From Hymenolepis diminuta (taxonomy: Eukaryota; Platyhelminthes; Cestoda; Cyclophyllidea; Hymenolepididae): a stretch of 64,000 nucleotides of DNA. This document shows, piece by piece, positions 60,774 to 64,000 of this stretch; the stretch's first letter is position 1, and each line of letters starts with the position of its first letter. The stretch covers positions 3,206,120 to 3,270,119 of the forward strand of contig CAADRB010000031.1 of NCBI GenBank assembly GCA_900708905.1. The letters run 5' to 3'. The notes under the pieces were generated by a model. The model searched no databases and was not told where the DNA came from. It saw only the letters and a list, made by a program, of their open reading frames with translations. The position numbers were made by a program, and so were the translations under genes.

Positions 60774-61740
60774 CAGGGTGCGTAAGGTAACTAGGGGCAT
60801 TTATATTTTTTTAATTTAAACTAACCCGATAATAATTCATGTATTTTTTATATCGGAAGATCTCATGGCAGATACTACTATAGCTAATTAGATGAAAAAA
60901 CACGCTGTAATGGTGTCCATAAAAGCGAAACACAGGAATTTAGAAATTGCGAGATTTCTAAAAGTCGACACAGCTTTCTTTTGCAAAGTTAGAAAAGGGT
61001 TGAATGAAAGCAATGGATAGGAATTGGCCACCGCGAGGAAGAGAAAAGAGCATTGTCAACGCTCTGCTAACTCACTCATTCAGAATATGTGAGCATGTGA
61101 GTAGAGTGCATGGCGTGACATGATGGACGAAAACGCTGGGAAGTCAGTGCACGACATCTTGCCAAAGATCTTCAAGTGTCTGAGGGAACAACAATATATA
61201 AGGAATGTTGTTCATCAAGACCTCGAATAAAAATGATACATTCGTAGACGAGATAAGTTTATGTGGACAAAAAGAACTCAAAAGAAGGTGCAAAGGGACT
61301 CTCAATCAAATTGAAATATCCGGAAGAACAGGAGTGTCTTTGATTTTTTTCAGACGAAAAAATTTCCATCAGGATGAAAAGGTCAATCAAAGAAGTGATA
61401 GATGACTATGTGCGGTGGGACCCCACTGAATTTCGAATTGATATGCGCATGAAGACTCCAGCAACAGTGATGGTTTTCGGTGTTGGATGGCCGAGAATCA
61501 TCATGATCATGTCACACCAACTTCCGGATGCCTCCTAACTCACCGGACCTTAATCCTTTGGATTATTACCCATGGAGCGGTGCGTGGTTGATAAGGAAGT
61601 TAATAAGCCTCCTCAAAACACCAAATCCTTCTCTCTGATGGAAGCAATAGCAAGAGCAATGGAGCAATGATAAAAACTTGCAATCGCTTTCGAACACGAG
61701 TTATGTGGGTGATAGAAGCCGAAGGAGGATATATAGAATA
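60774..61740 (+). mobile_element. Decayed mariner-type DNA transposon
   Basis: It begins at a TA followed by CAGGGTGCGTAAGGTAACTA, a mariner-like terminal sequence. Frames then give a helix-turn-helix stretch (HRNLEIARFLKVDTAFFCKV, near 60935), MMDENAGKSVHDI (61121), RNVVHQDL (61200), the FFSDEK region of the first catalytic Asp broken by a one-base loss (about 61340-61365), and the third-Asp motif SPDLNPLDYYPW (61537-61574). Between TVMVFGV (61467) and that motif the distance is far too short, so the segment with the second catalytic Asp is deleted. Multiple stops make it inactive. The 3' terminal repeat was not found. Similarity to copepod mariner families is from memory. Confidence 0.85.
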
Positions 61741-62010
61741 AAACCTAGATTAATAGGCATTATGTTTATTAGTTTTGATATAAGAAATTGGAAGTTTCAA
61801 CCGTTAACGGTTTCATTTTCTGTTATTCGTAAGGTGTTCGGAATGCCTAACACATCCAGTAAATAATTCACTGCTGAAACTATGCTCCTGATCAATAATT
61901 TATTGACAAGTCCAATATTTTATGGAAGTGAAAAAAAAGTTTAGTTGGTTTATCATTACACTAAAATATGAGGAAACACGAAATGGTATACTTTATAACT
62001 TCTAAATTGC
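61741..62010. other. Flank of the mariner relic
   Basis: An unrecognised open stretch (61678-61866) begins in the transposon tail. Nothing else was seen. Confidence 0.4.
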
Positions 62011-62234
62011 CCTTTATTAAAGCTACAGATACTCAGATTCAGGGAAGAGGAAAAGGGAAGACTTATAGCTCTTACGAAGGGTTTTTATTAACGATATAAA
62101 TTTAATTACATAAACTTGAGTGGATGATAAGCGATTAGCTGTCTGGTTAGTCAATAATTGCAGCGACGGCTTCTCCATAGGTGGTCGTACATATCCTGGT
62201 GGTTTTACATATCGAAAATCCAGTGCGTGAGGGA
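62011..62234 (-). repeat. Nearly identical 0.22-kb repeat, copy 2
   Basis: Second copy of 56781-57004. Similarity stops abruptly at both ends (after about 62234 and before 62011), with no evident target-site duplication or terminal repeats. The high identity contrasts with the other, much older repeats in the window. Confidence 0.85.
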
Positions 62235-64000
62235 CGAAACAAAAGTATTCGATTAGGCTTTCTAACAGCATGTTGACAAGATTGTAAACAGTTTAGACAT
62301 TTTTTTGCAGAGCGATTTATCTATAGAAATCGAAATTGATTTTCAAACCAGTTATAAAATTTTATTACATGCCCTAATTTGTGAACTCGTTAAGCAAATC
62401 CTAAACTATTTCCATTCATTTGGTAATTTGCATACTATGACCAATAGGCCTGGCAAATCTCTTTATGTATTGCAAACCTACTGATTCATACAATTATCCT
62501 AACTGTCAATGAATAAAGAAATGCCTATTTTTTTCTGTTCCTCACAATCCGGATTGGCCTCGTTGACGCCTCCCTCTCCTCCCGATTCCTCTTCCTAATA
62601 CTTTCTTCTTTCCCCTCTTATACATTCCCATTTGTCCAATGCGCTTTTGACCATTCCAGCTCTAGATCTTCTCACTTGTAAAATGTTTTAATTTCCTGTC
62701 AGCCTTTTGAAGATCATTATTTCTAAGACGGGTTATCTAGCCTAATTTGGTCTGACTAATAAAGTAGCTTTACTTGTGTTTCGAGGTACTTTTACAGCGG
62801 GTACGCCGTCATCTGACCGCAACGCCGTCGTATTTAAAGATATCTTAATAATGTATGATAATTTTTTCTCAGAATTCACTTTTTTATAAGTTAGACAACA
62901 TTAAGTATGAGTCTTTACAATGTTTTCCTTAATAATCTTATCCAAAATAATCACAGGTGGTGATGCATATTACATGCTCTATTTACTAAACGGTATGGAC
63001 TAACATATGAGAGAGTTGAATTCATATATTCCAACTATTGATTAAAAAATTCCTTTGATGAAAATGGGACATTTTTCATTTGCAAGTCCTTCAGTTACAC
63101 CTAAGCATTTGCATTCTTTTCACAAAATTTTATGCATGAACCAGTTACGAATCTACTTTAGAAAAAGTGTTTTACTATTTCGAGGAATTAAGTACATGTT
63201 CCCTACCGATGAGATGCCAATTTTAGCCACCAAACGTTTCAAACCCAAATTTTTTGTGTGCTTTACAAAAGCGCTTGTCATCCGGAAACCGAATCTAAAT
63301 TCACAGGTATTGCAGTGTCAGGAAATATGGGATAGGTAGATAGGGGAGGAGGGGGGATAGAAGGGGAATGCACGCATCTACTGTTACGGTAATAGGGCGG
63401 ATTCTGTCTAGTTAGACAAGAGAATGAATTTATTTAAATATGGACAAAAGTTTATTCGTTGGTGAAATATTACAGCACGCCATTTCATTTGATTGGAATC
63501 ATAAATTATTAAAAAATGATTAAATTGTGATATATATTAGCAAATCTGGTTTAATGAATCAAAAGCGTAATTTTCTGTTGAAAAGTTCTATTCAAATAAC
63601 CATTAAATTTTTAAAAGTAAAAATAAGCTCAAATCTTGAAACTTTAAAGCACGAATTTTTTCTTTACTTCAATTTTGGGTATTGACCGGCGACATTAATC
63701 TTGAACTTTTAATATAGCTCGCACTCTTCCACTATTGAGTCACTTATATGCTCATGTCTGTTAGAAGACGAAAACGAACTCAAATGCCAATTTAATTAAA
63801 TGGATTGATCAATAAGCTCTGAATATTGTGGACTGTATCTTACTCGGAAACCCAAAGATTAAATTATGAAAGTTAAATTTCAAACATTTAGATATTACAG
63901 AATGAATCTTGCTCTTTATGAAAAAGTCCAAAACTCAATTTCACAGAATTTGAAAATAGTAGAACTCTTGACAGCTTGGCTTTATTATGTTCTCCCCTTC
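62235..64000. other. Intergenic, no supported gene
   Basis: A G-rich stretch lies at 63341-63378. The word TTTGGTCTGACTAATAAAG (62746-62764) resembles the SINE body, so a small SINE scrap is possible. The open stretch at 63055-63339 is not recognised. Confidence 0.45.

Noticed and set aside
1..64000. CRISPR array, bacterial operon, riboswitch or rRNA
   Set aside because: No regularly spaced repeats, no long coding frames, and spliced genes with TATA promoters show this is animal DNA.

Overview
This is a non-coding-rich, AT-rich animal nuclear window with short introns, degenerate transposons and tRNA-derived SINEs. A decayed mariner transposase at about 60.8-61.7 kb resembles, from memory, the mariner families common in parasitic copepods such as salmon lice. 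A crustacean, possibly a copepod, is my best guess, but the host is not proven by anything here.

The only convincing protein genes are a dispersed family of tiny two-exon helix-loop-helix (HLH) genes of Id/extramacrochaetae type: HLH without a basic DNA-binding region, about 85-100 aa. Three look intact: gene 1 at 14.1-14.5 kb (minus), gene 2 at 22.9-23.3 kb (plus) and gene 3 at 30.4-30.7 kb (plus). A fourth at 52.2-52.45 kb (minus) carries a frameshift in the HLH. All have the same phase-0 splice position just after the HLH, the same HLH loop length, a TATA-like box 30-50 bp before the ATG, and CCAAT boxes in either orientation upstream. Id-type proteins normally hold bHLH activators away from E-boxes, and the window is rich in clustered E-boxes (CAGCTG, CACCTG, CATCTG) near these genes. 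Several of these clusters are diverged copies of one another.

Layout: 0-14 kb holds no supported gene, two E-box clusters, a diverged 0.7-kb tandem duplication and a duplicated E-box module. From 14 to 23 kb genes 1 and 2 are divergent, with E-box modules between them. From 27.8 to 49.4 kb many SINE copies accumulate. From 30 to 52.5 kb I see an old, diverged inverted duplication: four separate blocks (the HLH exon, a promoter/short-ORF block, and two further blocks) recur in mirror order and opposite strand around an axis near 42 kb. A 71-bp assembly gap lies near the axis. It paired gene 3 with gene 4, and gene 4 later decayed. From 54 to 63 kb there are mobile-element remains: a short LTR-like element, the mariner relic and a nearly identical 0.22-kb repeat pair.

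Everything was read by eye. Splice sites, repeat edges and identities are approximate, and genes made of small exons with long introns could be missed.
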